Shown piece by piece: positions 9,373-19,430 of a stretch of DNA of 64,000 nucleotides; positions within the stretch are counted from its first letter, which is position 1, and each line of letters opens with the position of its first letter. Made by a program: the position numbers and the translations under genes. The notes below the pieces were generated by a model, which did not search any database, was not told the origin of the DNA, and was given only the letters and a program-made list of their open reading frames with translations. Location of the stretch: NCBI GenBank assembly GCA_945898275.1, contig CAMDHZ010000009.1:62001-126000 (forward strand), written 5' to 3'. The DNA is from Chitinophaga pinensis. GTDB lineage: Bacteria; Bacteroidota; Bacteroidia; UKL13-3.

Positions 9373-11721
9373 ATGAATTCTAAATTTAAGACCATTTTCT
9401 TAGTCCTTTTGCTAAGTATTCTTTGCCTAAACATTAATGCCCAAAGAATTGATTCTATTGATGTTGTACACTATAATCTCAACCTTAAAATACAACAATT
9501 ACAAACAAAGCAAATTCATGGTTTTGCCAAGCTAAAAGTTAAAGTAAATTTTGCCGGTTTGAACCGATTTTATTTAGACCTTCAAAAACTTTCTGTCGAT
9601 AGTGTTTTATTGAAAGGTAAAAAAGTTTCATTTACGCGTTCCGATTCAACAATATTGGTTCAAACCGAAACCATATTAAACGTTGGAGACACCTTTGATT
9701 TGCAAGTATTTTATGCTGGCTCACCAGTTACCGACCCGCGTTGGGGTGGATTTTTCTTCAGTGGAAATTACGCTTACAATATGGGTGTTGGAATGGGTTC
9801 AAACCCTCCTACTTTTGGAAGATGCTGGTTTCCTTGTATCGACAATTTTACCGATCGTGCAACATACGAATTTCATATTACTACAGATTCAGGATTTATG
9901 GCAGTATGCAGTGGCTTACAATCTCCTGCTTACATAAACACGAATGGCTCGATAACTTGGAATTGGAACCTAACACAAACTATCCCAACCTATTTAGCAA
10001 ATGTTGCTGTAAGTAAATATGTTCTCCTAAATAGTACTTATGCTGGATTGCAAAGCAATATTCCTATGATATTAGCCATTAGTCCATCGGATACCTCAAA
10101 AGCAAAGGCTTCCTTTTCTCGTTTGGCTAATGCGATGCAGTGTTTTGAAGATAAATTTGGCCCTTATCTATTTGACCGTGTTGGATTTGTTGGAGTTCCA
10201 TTTAATTCAGGTGCAATGGAACACGCCTGTAATATTTCATACCCGCTATATGCGGTTGATGGTGCCGCAACCTATGAAACCTTAATGGCTCACGAATTAT
10301 CCCATCATTGGTGGGGTAATTTGGTGACCACAAGAACTGCCTCCGATATGTGGTTAAATGAAGGTTGGGCAAGTTATTGCGAAGCCTTGTTTCTTGAATG
10401 TGTTTACGGGAAAAATGCCTATGATGAAAAAATAGCTTCTGAATTGTTTGATGCCTTGAGAAACGCAACAGTTAGAGATCAGGGCTATAAGCCTGTTTCT
10501 GGCGTTCCTCTTGCCCAAACCTATGGCACACATGTTTACACAAAAGGTGGCTTAATGGTGCATAATCTAAGGTTGTTAATGGGCGACCAAAACTTTTTTG
10601 CAGCTTGTAGAAGCTATTTATCGGCCAATAAGTTTAAAGATGTGAGCTCAAATGATTTAAAAATTGAATTTCAAAAGTTCACAAGCCAAGATTTAAACTC
10701 ATTTTTTAATTCATTCATTTTTGACAAAGGACATTTAGATGCCCAGTTTTACGCATACAATACAAATACTGGGGCTATTTCGGGGAATGTTATGTCAAGA
10801 TACAAAACACAATTTGCCAATAGCCTTTTACTTCACATTGGTATTTATTATAAAGATGGTAGTAAAAAACTTCTACCAAAGTTAATAGCTGCTCCAAACA
10901 GCGCTGGTGCTTTTAATTCAAATATATCTAAAGAAGATCTAGATAATATAGCTTTTTTAGTAGTAAATGAAAATTCCGGAATGGCCTTAGGAAGTTTTAC
11001 GGAGTCTAGATGGATTAAAACTACGGGTGTTCAAAATTTCACAAACACACTTTTTACCGCTACTGTTCAAACTAATTCAGATTCAAGTTTATTGCATGTT
11101 CAACACCATTTTGCTGGCCCTTGGATTGCCTCGAACCAATTACCAGCAAATGTTGTTGTAAGCAATGAACGGTTTTGGCAAGTGAATGGAATTCTGAGTA
11201 AAAATTTTAAAGCAACAGCGTTTTTTAACTACGATGGAACAGCTAATAGTAGATTAGATGTCGAATTAATAGGTTTAACAGAGGATAGTTTGGTTTTACT
11301 CTATCGCAGCTCCCCTGTCGAAAAATATACAATAATTACAGATTTGACCTTTCAACCAGGCCCAAGTAAAACTGATAAGGTGGGTAGATTTTGGGTAAAT
11401 GACTTGAAAGTTGGAGAATATGCATTTGGTTATAGAGCGGTATCTACTTCAATTTTTGAAAACGAATCTGAGATTGAAAAGTTATTAGTTTATCCAAATC
11501 CTTCTGAGACTGGTAAATATACCATTGATTTACCTTTAATGGATAAAACTGCCCAATTGAGTGTTTTTACGAATGAAGGTAAATTAATTCTAACCAAGAG
11601 CATTAAAAAGAACCTTCAAAATACAGAAATAGACTTAGGTGAAATGGCTAACATCAATTTAGCATATGTAATTCTTGAGGTTGGAAACAAAAAATACAAA
11701 GCCACACTTCTAAGTAAATGA
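9373..11721 (+). CDS. Secreted M1-family aminopeptidase with T9SS sorting domain
   Basis: This is a 782-residue zinc metallopeptidase of the gluzincin M1 family. A signal peptide covers residues 1-23 and ends in N-A-Q. The zinc site is H307-E-L-S-H311 with the third ligand E330 in N-E-G-W, the standard HExxH-x18-E spacing. The exopeptidase motif reads GAMEH rather than the classical GAMEN, a variant I recall among Bacteroidota members. The last ~75 residues form a T9SS type A C-terminal domain starting around L-V-Y-P-N-P-S, so the enzyme is exported and cell-surface attached or released. Three copies of the dispersed GGTTCAAACC word lie within its first 430 bases. fdhD overlaps the stop by 4 bases. 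Confidence 0.92.
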   Translation: MNSKFKTIFLVLLLSILCLNINAQRIDSIDVVHYNLNLKIQQLQTKQIHGFAKLKVKVNFAGLNRFYLDLQKLSVDSVLLKGKKVSFTRSDSTILVQTETILNVGDTFDLQVFYAGSPVTDPRWGGFFFSGNYAYNMGVGMGSNPPTFGRCWFPCIDNFTDRATYEFHITTDSGFMAVCSGLQSPAYINTNGSITWNWNLTQTIPTYLANVAVSKYVLLNSTYAGLQSNIPMILAISPSDTSKAKASFSRLANAMQCFEDKFGPYLFDRVGFVGVPFNSGAMEHACNISYPLYAVDGAATYETLMAHELSHHWWGNLVTTRTASDMWLNEGWASYCEALFLECVYGKNAYDEKIASELFDALRNATVRDQGYKPVSGVPLAQTYGTHVYTKGGLMVHNLRLLMGDQNFFAACRSYLSANKFKDVSSNDLKIEFQKFTSQDLNSFFNSFIFDKGHLDAQFYAYNTNTGAISGNVMSRYKTQFANSLLLHIGIYYKDGSKKLLPKLIAAPNSAGAFNSNISKEDLDNIAFLVVNENSGMALGSFTESRWIKTTGVQNFTNTLFTATVQTNSDSSLLHVQHHFAGPWIASNQLPANVVVSNERFWQVNGILSKNFKATAFFNYDGTANSRLDVELIGLTEDSLVLLYRSSPVEKYTIITDLTFQPGPSKTDKVGRFWVNDLKVGEYAFGYRAVSTSIFENESEIEKLLVYPNPSETGKYTIDLPLMDKTAQLSVFTNEGKLILTKSIKKNLQNTEIDLGEMANINLAYVILEVGNKKYKATLLSK

Positions 11722-12542
11722 AAAAGGCCTCAGTTGCTCCTATTTCTTTAAGTAAATTCAACAATGGTATCTTTTCACAAGAGGAGGATTTATTAGCCAT
11801 TGAAGAACCAATGGAAATAAGGTTGATTCATGGCCCCTCAACTCATAGAGAAACCTTGGCAGTTTCTGTTACCATGCGAACCCCTGGAAACGATTTCGAA
11901 TTAGCTGTTGGATTTTTATTTACAGAAGGTATTATTCAAAGTTTTGATGAAATAATCTCTGTCAGGTATTGTCCTTCTGATGCAGAAAATTCAAAAGCCT
12001 TTAATGTGGTAAAGGTTGAAATCAGTGAGGAAGTTCAAATTAACAAATCCAATCTTCAGCGAAATTTCTATACTACTTCAAGCTGCGGTGTTTGTGGCAA
12101 AGCAAGCATCGACGCTATTAAACAGCATTGCGACAGCTTAGGTAAGCTAAGTTTTCGGGTTGAACCAAATGTACTTTTAAGTTTATCAGAAAAACTAGCT
12201 TCGGTTCAAACCGTATTTAAACACACTGGCGGCATACATGCAAGTGCCTTGTTTGATAGCAAAGGCAATTTGCTTTTTCACAGAGAAGATGTTGGTCGCC
12301 ACAATGCCTTAGACAAACTCATTGGTTACCTTATTTCCCAGAAAGAAATCAATCCAAATGAAACCATATTACTATTAAGCGGTAGAGCGAGTTTTGAGTT
12401 GGTTCAAAAAGCGGCAATGGCTAAAATACCTGTAATTGCAGCAGTGGGTGCGCCAAGCAGTTTGGCTGTTGAAACCGCAAAAGCCATGAATATTCAACTT
12501 TTTGGCTTTTTACGAGAAAATAGATTTAACCAGTATACATAA
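11718..12542 (+). CDS. fdhD: Formate dehydrogenase accessory sulfurtransferase FdhD
   Basis: This 274-residue protein hands sulfur from a cysteine desulfurase to the molybdenum or tungsten cofactor of formate dehydrogenase. The active-site loop C123-G-V-C126 is present. The family segments R-T-P-G-N-D-F-E-L-A-V-G-F-L near the N terminus, F-H-R-E-D-V-G-R-H-N-A-L-D-K in the middle and L-S-G-R-A-S-F-E-L-V-Q-K-A near the C terminus are clear. It overlaps the peptidase stop (ATGA). No formate dehydrogenase is nearby, so it may serve another molybdoenzyme elsewhere. It contains an exact copy of the dispersed word at 12203. Confidence 0.95.
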   Translation: MKKASVAPISLSKFNNGIFSQEEDLLAIEEPMEIRLIHGPSTHRETLAVSVTMRTPGNDFELAVGFLFTEGIIQSFDEIISVRYCPSDAENSKAFNVVKVEISEEVQINKSNLQRNFYTTSSCGVCGKASIDAIKQHCDSLGKLSFRVEPNVLLSLSEKLASVQTVFKHTGGIHASALFDSKGNLLFHREDVGRHNALDKLIGYLISQKEINPNETILLLSGRASFELVQKAAMAKIPVIAAVGAPSSLAVETAKAMNIQLFGFLRENRFNQYT

Positions 12543-12550
12543 AATAAAGT

Positions 12551-14434
12551 CTAAATCAACTCTTCTTCTAACTCCTCTTCATAAACACTATCCTTTTCGA
12601 TTCTTAAGTTATCAATTATAAAATTCTGCCTATCCATGGTATTTTTGCCCATGTAATATTCTAACATCTTTTGAATAGATAACTCAGGATTGAGCACCAC
12701 CGGTTGGAGTTTCATGTCTTCGCCAATGAACAAACCAAATTCTTCAGGAGAAATTTCACCTAATCCTTTAAACCTGGTAATTTCTGGTCGTGTTCCTAAT
12801 TTGGTAATAGCCTTTTGCTTTTCTTCTTCACTGTAGCAATAGAAAGTCTTTTGTTTATTTCTGACCCTAAACAAAGGTGTTTCAAGTATAAAAAGATGCC
12901 CATTTTTTGCCAAATCTGGGAAAAACTGAAGAAAGAAAGTAAGCAACAATAAACGAATATGCATGCCATCCACATCGGCATCGGTTGCGATTACAATTCT
13001 ATTATACCTCAAATCTTCAATGCTTTCTTCAATGTTTAAAGCATGTTGAAGCAGGTTAAATTCCTCATTTTCATAAACAATCTTCTTGGTTAAACCATAC
13101 GAATTAAGTGGTTTACCTCTTAACGAAAAAACTGCTTGCGTTTCTACATTTCTACTTTTGGTAATAGAACCACTTGCCGAGTCTCCTTCTGTGATGAATA
13201 AAGTGGTTTCAAGTTTTTTCTCCTCATTTTTGCCTTCATTAAAATGTAAACGGCAATCCCTGAGTTTTTTGTTGTGCAAATTGGCTTTTTTAGCCCTTTC
13301 GTTGGCTAGTTTTTTAATACCAGCCATTTCTTTGCGTTCTCTTTCACTTTGATTGATGCGGCGTTGAAGCGCATCAGCAGTTTCTGGGTGTTTATGCAAA
13401 TAATCATCAAGACTTTTCTTTAAAAAGTCGATGATAAATTGCTTAACTGTTGGTGAATCTGTTGGGGCCATATTAACAGAACCAAGTTTTGTTTTAGTCT
13501 GACTTTCAAAAACTGGTTCTTGAACTCTTAAACTAACAGCTGCAATAATACTAGCCCTGATGTCGGCTAAATCGAAATCTTTTTTATAAAAATCTCTTAC
13601 TGTTTTTGCGAATGCTTCTCTAAATGCATTAAGATGGGTGCCTCCCATTGTGGTATGCTGACCATTGACAAACGAGTAATATTCCTCACCATATTGATTT
13701 TCATGGGTTATAGCAACCTCAATATCTTCGCCTTTTAAGTGAATAATTGGATAACGTAATTCTTCTTCAGTGGTTTTTCGCTTTAATAAATCTAATAAGC
13801 CATCTTTAGAATAAAACTTTTTATCGTTGAACCAAATGGTTAAACCCGAATTTAGGTAAACATAATTCCAAAGCAAGTTTTCGATATACTCATTTACAAA
13901 CCTAAAATGCTTAAAAATAGTATCATCTGCTATAAAAGTGATTGCTGTTCCATTAGGTTCTATGGTATCTTGAAGCTTGTGGTCTTGGGATAATTGACCT
14001 TTTTCAAATTCAGCAATTTTAGTTTTACCTTCTCTAAAACTTTGTGCTTTAAAAAAGATTGAAAGTGCATTAACAGCTTTTGTACCCACACCGTTTAATC
14101 CAACCGACTTTTTAAAAGCAGCTGAATCATATTTGCCACCTGTATTTATTTGGGATACACACTCAATAACTTTACCTAACGGAATCCCACGACCATAATC
14201 TCTAACTATAACTTTGTTATCTACAATTTTGATGTCGATTTGCCTGCCATTTCCCATCACAAACTCATCGATAGAATTATCAATAATCTCTTTTAGTAAA
14301 ATGTAAATACCATCATCCATGGCACTTCCATCCCCTAGTTTTCCAATATACATACCTGGCCTAAGCCTAATATGTTCTCGCCAATCTAGTGATCGAATAC
14401 TACTTTCGTCGTATTTAACTTCTTCCTCTGCCAT
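12551..14434 (-). CDS. parE: DNA topoisomerase IV subunit B
   Basis: This is the ATPase subunit of topoisomerase IV, 627 residues, the short length typical of ParE without the GyrB insert. It has the GHKL motifs D-N-S-I-D-E-F and D-Y-G-R-G-I-P, the N-terminal R-P-G-M-Y-I-G segment, the TOPRIM motif E-G-D-S-A-S-G-S and [10 protein letters not shown]. The tail is strongly acidic. Start chosen at the ATG at 14434 (M-A-E-E-E); the in-frame GTG 6 bases upstream is less likely. Its partner ParC is 41 kb away in this window, so the pair is not an operon here. Confidence 0.95.
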   Translation of the reverse strand: MAEEEVKYDESSIRSLDWREHIRLRPGMYIGKLGDGSAMDDGIYILLKEIIDNSIDEFVMGNGRQIDIKIVDNKVIVRDYGRGIPLGKVIECVSQINTGGKYDSAAFKKSVGLNGVGTKAVNALSIFFKAQSFREGKTKIAEFEKGQLSQDHKLQDTIEPNGTAITFIADDTIFKHFRFVNEYIENLLWNYVYLNSGLTIWFNDKKFYSKDGLLDLLKRKTTEEELRYPIIHLKGEDIEVAITHENQYGEEYYSFVNGQHTTMGGTHLNAFREAFAKTVRDFYKKDFDLADIRASIIAAVSLRVQEPVFESQTKTKLGSVNMAPTDSPTVKQFIIDFLKKSLDDYLHKHPETADALQRRINQSERERKEMAGIKKLANERAKKANLHNKKLRDCRLHFNEGKNEEKKLETTLFITEGDSASGSITKSRNVETQAVFSLRGKPLNSYGLTKKIVYENEEFNLLQHALNIEESIEDLRYNRIVIATDADVDGMHIRLLLLTFFLQFFPDLAKNGHLFILETPLFRVRNKQKTFYCYSEEEKQKAITKLGTRPEITRFKGLGEISPEEFGLFIGEDMKLQPVVLNPELSIQKMLEYYMGKNTMDRQNFIIDNLRIEKDSVYEEELEEELI

Positions 14435-14511
14435 AAACACAATTTTATCTTGTAAAAATACAATTCAATTAATTAGCTTATTTAATGTCTTATTCACAAA
14501 ACCTGTGGAAA

Positions 14512-14550
14512 ACAAAAAAGCCTTCTCGATTTCTCGAGAAGGCTTTCAAA
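14512..14550 (-). terminator. Intrinsic terminator after the OmpA/TPR gene
   Basis: Arms 14517-14529 and 14534-14546 are perfectly complementary (13 bp) with a TTTC loop. On the minus strand the hairpin is followed by a T-run (complement of the A-run ending at 14519). It lies directly after the stop of the minus-strand gene at 14565. Confidence 0.85.
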
Positions 14551-14564
14551 TAAATGTTATTTAA

Positions 14565-16295
14565 CTAGCGTATTGCTGCTTGAAACAATGCATTGTTAAA
14601 GAAATTTCTAAATTCTAAATCTTCCTTAGCCATATTTCTAGCTTCATTGCTTAGTTGTACAGCTTTTGCAAGATTTGTAGTGCACACATCTTGGTTATTC
14701 ATTCTAGCACCTGCAATAGCTCTCACGTAATAATGCTTCCAAGTTAAATCATCTGGGTTTACCTTATCGATAGTGTTTTTAGCACCATTTGCATCTCCAT
14801 TCAGTATTTGGGCCAAAGCTAAATTGTAAGGGCTTTTGCCGCTTTTTGTTAAGTTGCTAACTGCTGATGAGTAATTTCCACGTTTGATATCCATTAAACC
14901 TTTGTTTAAAGATGTATTAGCGCCATTGCTTTCAGCTATTGCCAAATATTCATTGGCTTTTGCCAAATTACCTTGCATACGAGCTAATGCTGATAAGTTT
15001 ACAAGCACAACTCCATTATTTGGTGCAATTGCGGCCGCTTTTTCTAGGTTAGAAATTGCTTCAACATTTTTGGTTTGAGCATATTTTAAAAGAGCTAAGT
15101 CATTGAAACCTCTCCAATCAGAAGAGAAATAAGTATTGTAGGCATTCAATACTTCTTCTTTTTTAGTTAAGTCTGTTGTGATTCTGCTTAAATGATATAA
15201 TTCCATTTGACTCAATTCTGCATACTTGCCATAATAGTTCATCAAAGTTGCATCATCTTTAAAAGGCTTACCACCAATTACTAATAATTCAGAGCGACGA
15301 AGTTTTGGTAAAATATTATCAGCAGCATATTTCCAAGAATCTACATGATTTCTGCGTAATAAGCTTTCGCGTTCTTCATCGCTGATTCCTTCGTTGTTAA
15401 TTATTTGAAGCATTGCATCTTTGTCTGATAGGTTTGAGGCAGAAAGCATTTCGCCAAAACCTTTCCAATCTTCAGCTAACATATAACCCATGCTAAAGTT
15501 AGAATCATTAACTTCTGAAAAGCCTAATTTCTTAAGCTCTTTGCGGAAATATGCAAAAGTGCTTGCAGAACGGCCACTTGAAAGGTTATTATTTCTGCTT
15601 AACTCCCCATCTGGTGATGCGAATGCATTAATTGAAATACCTTTTACTATCCAATTCGGGTCTTTTTTTAATAAATTTTTAAGTTCAGCAATTTGAGTTT
15701 TATTACTCAAATTATTACCAGCCTTAAAATTCAAATTAAATTTTTCAACATCCATTGGGAAATAGATACTTACTGATTTTGGATTCAGTTCTTGTTGGTA
15801 AACATCTTCAGAAATTTGAGTTTCATTATTGTATTGAACCAAATTAGCAGTAGTAATAGTACCTAAAACCATGATACTATCTGGAACTGGCAATACTTTA
15901 TCTTCAAAAGTAAATTTAGGAAGAAGCTTTACATTTTTTAAATCAGAGGTATAAGCAATTTTATCTGTGTAAGTAACAGATCCTCCTGTTTTGCTATTAA
16001 TCGTAAAATCAGCGCTTCCTTCAGCTTTTTCACCTTTTAATTTAATTGCTTTTAATGGGATTTCTTTCCCTTCAGCAGTTTTTAAATAAGGTTGAAAGCC
16101 TACAATAGCTTTTGCTTTCATAGATTTCTCCGGAATGGTGCCAGAAATAGTTACTATTACAGAATCCCCTTTTAATTCAAGTGGATTAGGAGTTACTGAA
16201 TAGTTGTTTTTCGAGAAGTTAACCGTTCCACATGCAGATGCAAAAATTGAAAGGGCTAAACCAATAGGGAGAACTTTTTGTGAAAAATCCTTCAT
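14565..16295 (-). CDS. Lipoprotein with OmpA-like middle and C-terminal TPR repeats
   Basis: The protein has 576 residues. A lipoprotein signal ends at Cys22 (F-A-S-A-C), so it is probably anchored in the outer membrane. An Ig-like or beta-rich N-terminal region of about 150 residues is followed by an OmpA-C-like stretch around N-A-F-A-S-P-D-G-E-L-S-R-N, where the final helix keeps a conserved S-G-R-S. The C-terminal half is helical with TPR-like units (for example A-I-S-N-L-E-K-A-A-A-I-A-P-N-N). The combination suggests a peptidoglycan-contacting envelope scaffold. I do not recognise a named family. It is monocistronic with its own terminator. Confidence 0.75.
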   Translation of the reverse strand: MKDFSQKVLPIGLALSIFASACGTVNFSKNNYSVTPNPLELKGDSVIVTISGTIPEKSMKAKAIVGFQPYLKTAEGKEIPLKAIKLKGEKAEGSADFTINSKTGGSVTYTDKIAYTSDLKNVKLLPKFTFEDKVLPVPDSIMVLGTITTANLVQYNNETQISEDVYQQELNPKSVSIYFPMDVEKFNLNFKAGNNLSNKTQIAELKNLLKKDPNWIVKGISINAFASPDGELSRNNNLSSGRSASTFAYFRKELKKLGFSEVNDSNFSMGYMLAEDWKGFGEMLSASNLSDKDAMLQIINNEGISDEERESLLRRNHVDSWKYAADNILPKLRRSELLVIGGKPFKDDATLMNYYGKYAELSQMELYHLSRITTDLTKKEEVLNAYNTYFSSDWRGFNDLALLKYAQTKNVEAISNLEKAAAIAPNNGVVLVNLSALARMQGNLAKANEYLAIAESNGANTSLNKGLMDIKRGNYSSAVSNLTKSGKSPYNLALAQILNGDANGAKNTIDKVNPDDLTWKHYYVRAIAGARMNNQDVCTTNLAKAVQLSNEARNMAKEDLEFRNFFNNALFQAAIR

Positions 16296-16354
16296 TGTTA
16301 ATTATGTTTGTTGCGCAATATTAAGTTTTTGAGGTTAAAAAAAAAATAAATACT

Positions 16355-16552
16355 TTGTATATAATTAAAATCAAAGGCAAAGCCAAAATTCCAGACTATC
16401 TTCAAGTAAGAGATGATAACTTTACGCTCATTGCTTATACGCGAACAGATCGTCCAGAAAAAGCACTCGAAAAATGCGGCTTAGGTGAAAGAATTGAAGA
16501 AATTAAAGCTAAAATGAATGAAATTTCTTTTGGTAAAATGACTAAAATTTAA
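16355..16552 (+). CDS. Small conserved protein preceding ftsE
   Basis: This is a 65-residue cytoplasmic protein with a beta-alpha look (Y-I-I-K-I-K-G-K-A-K-I-P, then a helix of charged residues). No ATG fits the conserved-looking N terminus, so it most likely starts at TTG 16355. It ends one base before the ftsE ATG and is surely co-transcribed with it. I recall similar small proteins next to ftsE in Bacteroidota, but no function is known to me. Confidence 0.7.
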   Translation: MYIIKIKGKAKIPDYLQVRDDNFTLIAYTRTDRPEKALEKCGLGERIEEIKAKMNEISFGKMTKI

Positions 16553-16553
16553 A

Positions 16554-17231
16554 ATGAATTTGGAAGACAGTATTATCAAATACCATCAAGTTAGCTTGTT
16601 TCAGCAAAACAACCTAGTGCTATCTGATGTAAACCTAGAACTTAAACAAGGTGAATTTCTGTACCTTATTGGGACAACCGGAAGTGGAAAAAGCACCTTG
16701 CTTAAATCTTTATATGCCGAATTGCCGATAGAAAGAGGCGAGGCTTCTATTTCTGGGTTCAATCTTAGAAAAATTAAGAAATCTGAAATCCCCTACCTAA
16801 GAAGAATAATTGGAATTGTATTTCAAGATTTTCAACTCCTATTTGACAGAGATGTTGAAGATAATCTGGAATTTGTTTTAAAAGCCACAGGCTGGAAAAA
16901 TAAAACCGAAATGTCGGCTCGCATTAATGAGGTGCTAAGTCTTGTTGGTATTGAAACCAAAATGCATAAAATGCCTAACGAACTTAGCGGAGGCGAACAA
17001 CAAAGATTAGTTATCGCAAGGGCTTTACTTAATAAACCTTCCCTAATTTTGGCAGATGAGCCTACTGGTAACCTCGACCCAAAAACAAGTGATGAAATTT
17101 TAAGTTTATTACATAAGATTAGCAAAGAAGGAACAAGTGTATTAATGGCCACACATGATTATAGAATTTTGGAGAAATTCCCTGCTAAGGTTATTAAATG
17201 CGAAGATGGATTTGTGCAGGTTAATGCCTAG
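16554..17231 (+). CDS. ftsE: Cell-division ABC transporter ATP-binding protein FtsE
   Basis: This 225-residue ABC ATPase works with FtsX to control peptidoglycan hydrolases at the division site. It has Walker A (G-T-T-G-S-G-K-S-T), a Q-loop (V-F-Q-D-F-Q-L), the signature L-S-G-G-E-Q-Q-R, Walker B (L-I-L-A-D-E-P) followed by T-G-N-L-D-P, and the H-loop A-T-H-D-Y. The F-Q-D-F-Q-L-L Q-loop surroundings are typical of FtsE rather than LolD. ftsX is not adjacent. The 3' end overlaps the convergent glycosyltransferase gene by 11 bases. Confidence 0.88.
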   Translation: MNLEDSIIKYHQVSLFQQNNLVLSDVNLELKQGEFLYLIGTTGSGKSTLLKSLYAELPIERGEASISGFNLRKIKKSEIPYLRRIIGIVFQDFQLLFDRDVEDNLEFVLKATGWKNKTEMSARINEVLSLVGIETKMHKMPNELSGGEQQRLVIARALLNKPSLILADEPTGNLDPKTSDEILSLLHKISKEGTSVLMATHDYRILEKFPAKVIKCEDGFVQVNA

Positions 17232-18336
17232 CCATTAAGTTCATTATAATTTTTGCACTTGCTACATTGCAAAAACTTTTTGAAACAATTTCTTTACGTT
17301 TTTCAATTTCATTTGCTTCAAATGGCTTTTGCATTAATTCATCTAATTTAATCGCCATTTCCTTTCCTGTTTCTGCTAAGGTTACTGCCATAGTTAAACC
17401 TGCAGCCTCCACCATTTGACGGTTTGCCAACAAATGTTTTCCTAAAAACAAACAATTTACTAGTTTTAATTTAATTCCTGTTGGCTGAAATGTAGGCAAT
17501 AAATTTACTTGCGCAGTATGAATAAGATGATCAATTTCTTTTGGACTAAATCCTTCAACTAAACTTACATTTTTGGACTGGAGGATAAGCGACTTTAAAC
17601 TCTCCTTTGCGCCATCGCCAGCTATGACAAGCTTTGCACTCGAATGCGGCATAACTTCCTTTAGCAAAAACATCGCCGAAACATGGTTTTCAACCACACT
17701 AAGTTTCCCATGGTAAAAAGCAAAATCTCCCATTTCAGGGTTTATCGAAACTTGGGATTGAGCATGAAACGGTGGAACTAAAATAACTTTATCTCCAAAC
17801 CTCTCCTTTAACTCTATTTCATCCTTTAAGGAAATCGCAAGTATTTTATCCGCGTGGTTTAAGATTGGTTCAAACCGAAACAAAAGAATACCCTCTATAA
17901 TGAGATACAGTTTTTTTAACAACGACTCCTCACCTTTTGCTAATAATTTGTAATAGTCATGCTCAATATTATGCATTCTCACAATTTTAAAACGAGACTT
18001 TAAATCAGGATGGTTTAGAAAAAAACAACTGTGCAATGCTTCAAAAAGTATTGGAAAATTATTAGATTTTAGATTGTTTAACAACTCTTTGCTTCCTCTG
18101 CTACTAACAATAAAGGGTTTAAAAGATAAATTGAAACCGCTTCTTTTATAATAAAACACCTTTTCGCAATACTCTTCTAATTCAAGGGATGGTTTTCGGT
18201 TTCCATATTGAAAGACATGCAAATATATCTTAAAACCAGCCTTATGAAGTGCGGTAATTTTATAAAAAACATCAATAACACCGCCATAATTGGCCGGAAA
18301 TGGAATGTCAAAACTTACAATATTAATTTCGTTCAA
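17221..18336 (-). CDS. Glycosyltransferase, GT4-like
   Basis: This 371-residue GT-B-fold glycosyltransferase probably acts at the cytoplasmic face on a cell-surface glycan. The N terminus (S-F-D-I-P-F-P-A-N-Y-G-G) is the acceptor-side glycine loop. The C-terminal half has a nucleotide-sugar region around V-I-A-G-D-G-A and L-L-P-T-F-Q-P-T-G-I-K-L-K-L, resembling the GT4 E-x7-E donor site, although the first Glu is replaced in this stretch. It is 2 bases downstream of a second glycosyltransferase gene. Together with recQ and a LolD-like gene they form one minus-strand run. Acceptor and sugar are unknown. Confidence 0.8.
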   Translation of the reverse strand: MNEINIVSFDIPFPANYGGVIDVFYKITALHKAGFKIYLHVFQYGNRKPSLELEEYCEKVFYYKRSGFNLSFKPFIVSSRGSKELLNNLKSNNFPILFEALHSCFFLNHPDLKSRFKIVRMHNIEHDYYKLLAKGEESLLKKLYLIIEGILLFRFEPILNHADKILAISLKDEIELKERFGDKVILVPPFHAQSQVSINPEMGDFAFYHGKLSVVENHVSAMFLLKEVMPHSSAKLVIAGDGAKESLKSLILQSKNVSLVEGFSPKEIDHLIHTAQVNLLPTFQPTGIKLKLVNCLFLGKHLLANRQMVEAAGLTMAVTLAETGKEMAIKLDELMQKPFEANEIEKRKEIVSKSFCNVASAKIIMNLMARH

Positions 18337-18338
18337 AA

Positions 18339-19430
18339 CTATAATGCTTCAAAAATCCTTTTTAATTTTTCGGATTCAAGCTGCAAATTATATGCTTTAG
18401 CAGCCAATCTGCAATTCTTTTGTAGTTTTTTGTATAACTCGCTATCCTCAAGTAAATTCTGAATGGTAAAAGCAATTTCCGTTGTTTTCGCATCGCAAAA
18501 TACAGTTACTTCAAATTGTTTATTAATGCCAATATACTCTGGGAATGGTGGACAAAGTTGAGGAATTTCAGCATGCATATAATCAAAAAATTTATTTGCC
18601 AATGAGAAGTAGTAACTTCTGCTTTCTTCTTCTAATAAATTATAGCCTAACCAAGCTTTTTGAGTGTATTCTGGTAACTCGGCAGGCCTTATCCAACCTG
18701 TAAATTCAACCCTTTCTGTTAGGTTTTCGGTTTGAACCAATTGTCGAAGCGACTTACTTAAATCTCCTTCTCCAATTAAAATCAATTTACAATCAACTTC
18801 TTTCATAGCTAAAATCAATTGTTCTAAGGCTCTACCTTTATTTAGCGCACCTTGGTAAACAATAAACTTTTCCTCTTTATTTATATTATTAGGTAGACTT
18901 TGCAACAAAGGAACATTTCTAATTACCCCAAAAGGATGATTATATTTTAGAGACAATTCAATTGCCAAAGCCTCGCCAACAGTATAAGCCACATCTGAAT
19001 AAGGAATGCAGGTTTTTGCAATTTTATCCCAAATCAATTTGGTAGTTGTTCTATTGATTAACTCAGGGACCTCCGTAAAATATTCATGAGAATCAAACAC
19101 TAATTTTGAATGATGAACTATTGAAGCTAAAGTGTTTGGTAGCAGGGTATCTAAGTCAACCGACAAATAAATAGCTGATTTTGTCTTAAGTAAAAATAAT
19201 AAAAGTCTAAAATTAAACTCTATATAAAAAAGCTTACCCCTTTCAAAAAAGCAGTTTAATCTTACTTGAGAAAAAGCCTGTTTACTTAGTGCTGTGGAGC
19301 TTTTTTTGTTTCTGCCAACCAAAATTACAGTAAATCCCGCATCAACTAAAATGCCTGCATGCCTTTGCATACGTTGGTCGTAATTTAAGTCATTTGTTAC
19401 GCTAATAACTATTCTTTTGCCTTTATCCAA
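18339..19430 (-). CDS. Glycosyltransferase, GT4-like
   Basis: This is a 363-residue GT-B-fold enzyme. The N terminus has V-T-N-D-L-N-Y-D-Q-R-M, a form common in Bacteroidota family 4 glycosyltransferases, followed by a D-S-H-E-Y-F motif. The C-terminal half has the donor-site elements L-I-G-E-G-D-L and an acidic stretch around the Y-N-L-L-E-E-E-S loop. Its start overlaps the recQ 3' end by 22 bases, so the two are translationally linked. The likely role is surface polysaccharide or glycoprotein assembly, inferred from the pair of enzymes. Confidence 0.82.
   Translation of the reverse strand: MDKGKRIVISVTNDLNYDQRMQRHAGILVDAGFTVILVGRNKKSSTALSKQAFSQVRLNCFFERGKLFYIEFNFRLLLFLLKTKSAIYLSVDLDTLLPNTLASIVHHSKLVFDSHEYFTEVPELINRTTTKLIWDKIAKTCIPYSDVAYTVGEALAIELSLKYNHPFGVIRNVPLLQSLPNNINKEEKFIVYQGALNKGRALEQLILAMKEVDCKLILIGEGDLSKSLRQLVQTENLTERVEFTGWIRPAELPEYTQKAWLGYNLLEEESRSYYFSLANKFFDYMHAEIPQLCPPFPEYIGINKQFEVTVFCDAKTTEIAFTIQNLLEDSELYKKLQKNCRLAAKAYNLQLESEKLKRIFEAL

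Noticed and set aside
10202-10468. Minus-strand ORF inside the M1 peptidase gene
   Set aside because: It lies antisense to the zinc-site region, which is conserved on the plus strand; shadow.
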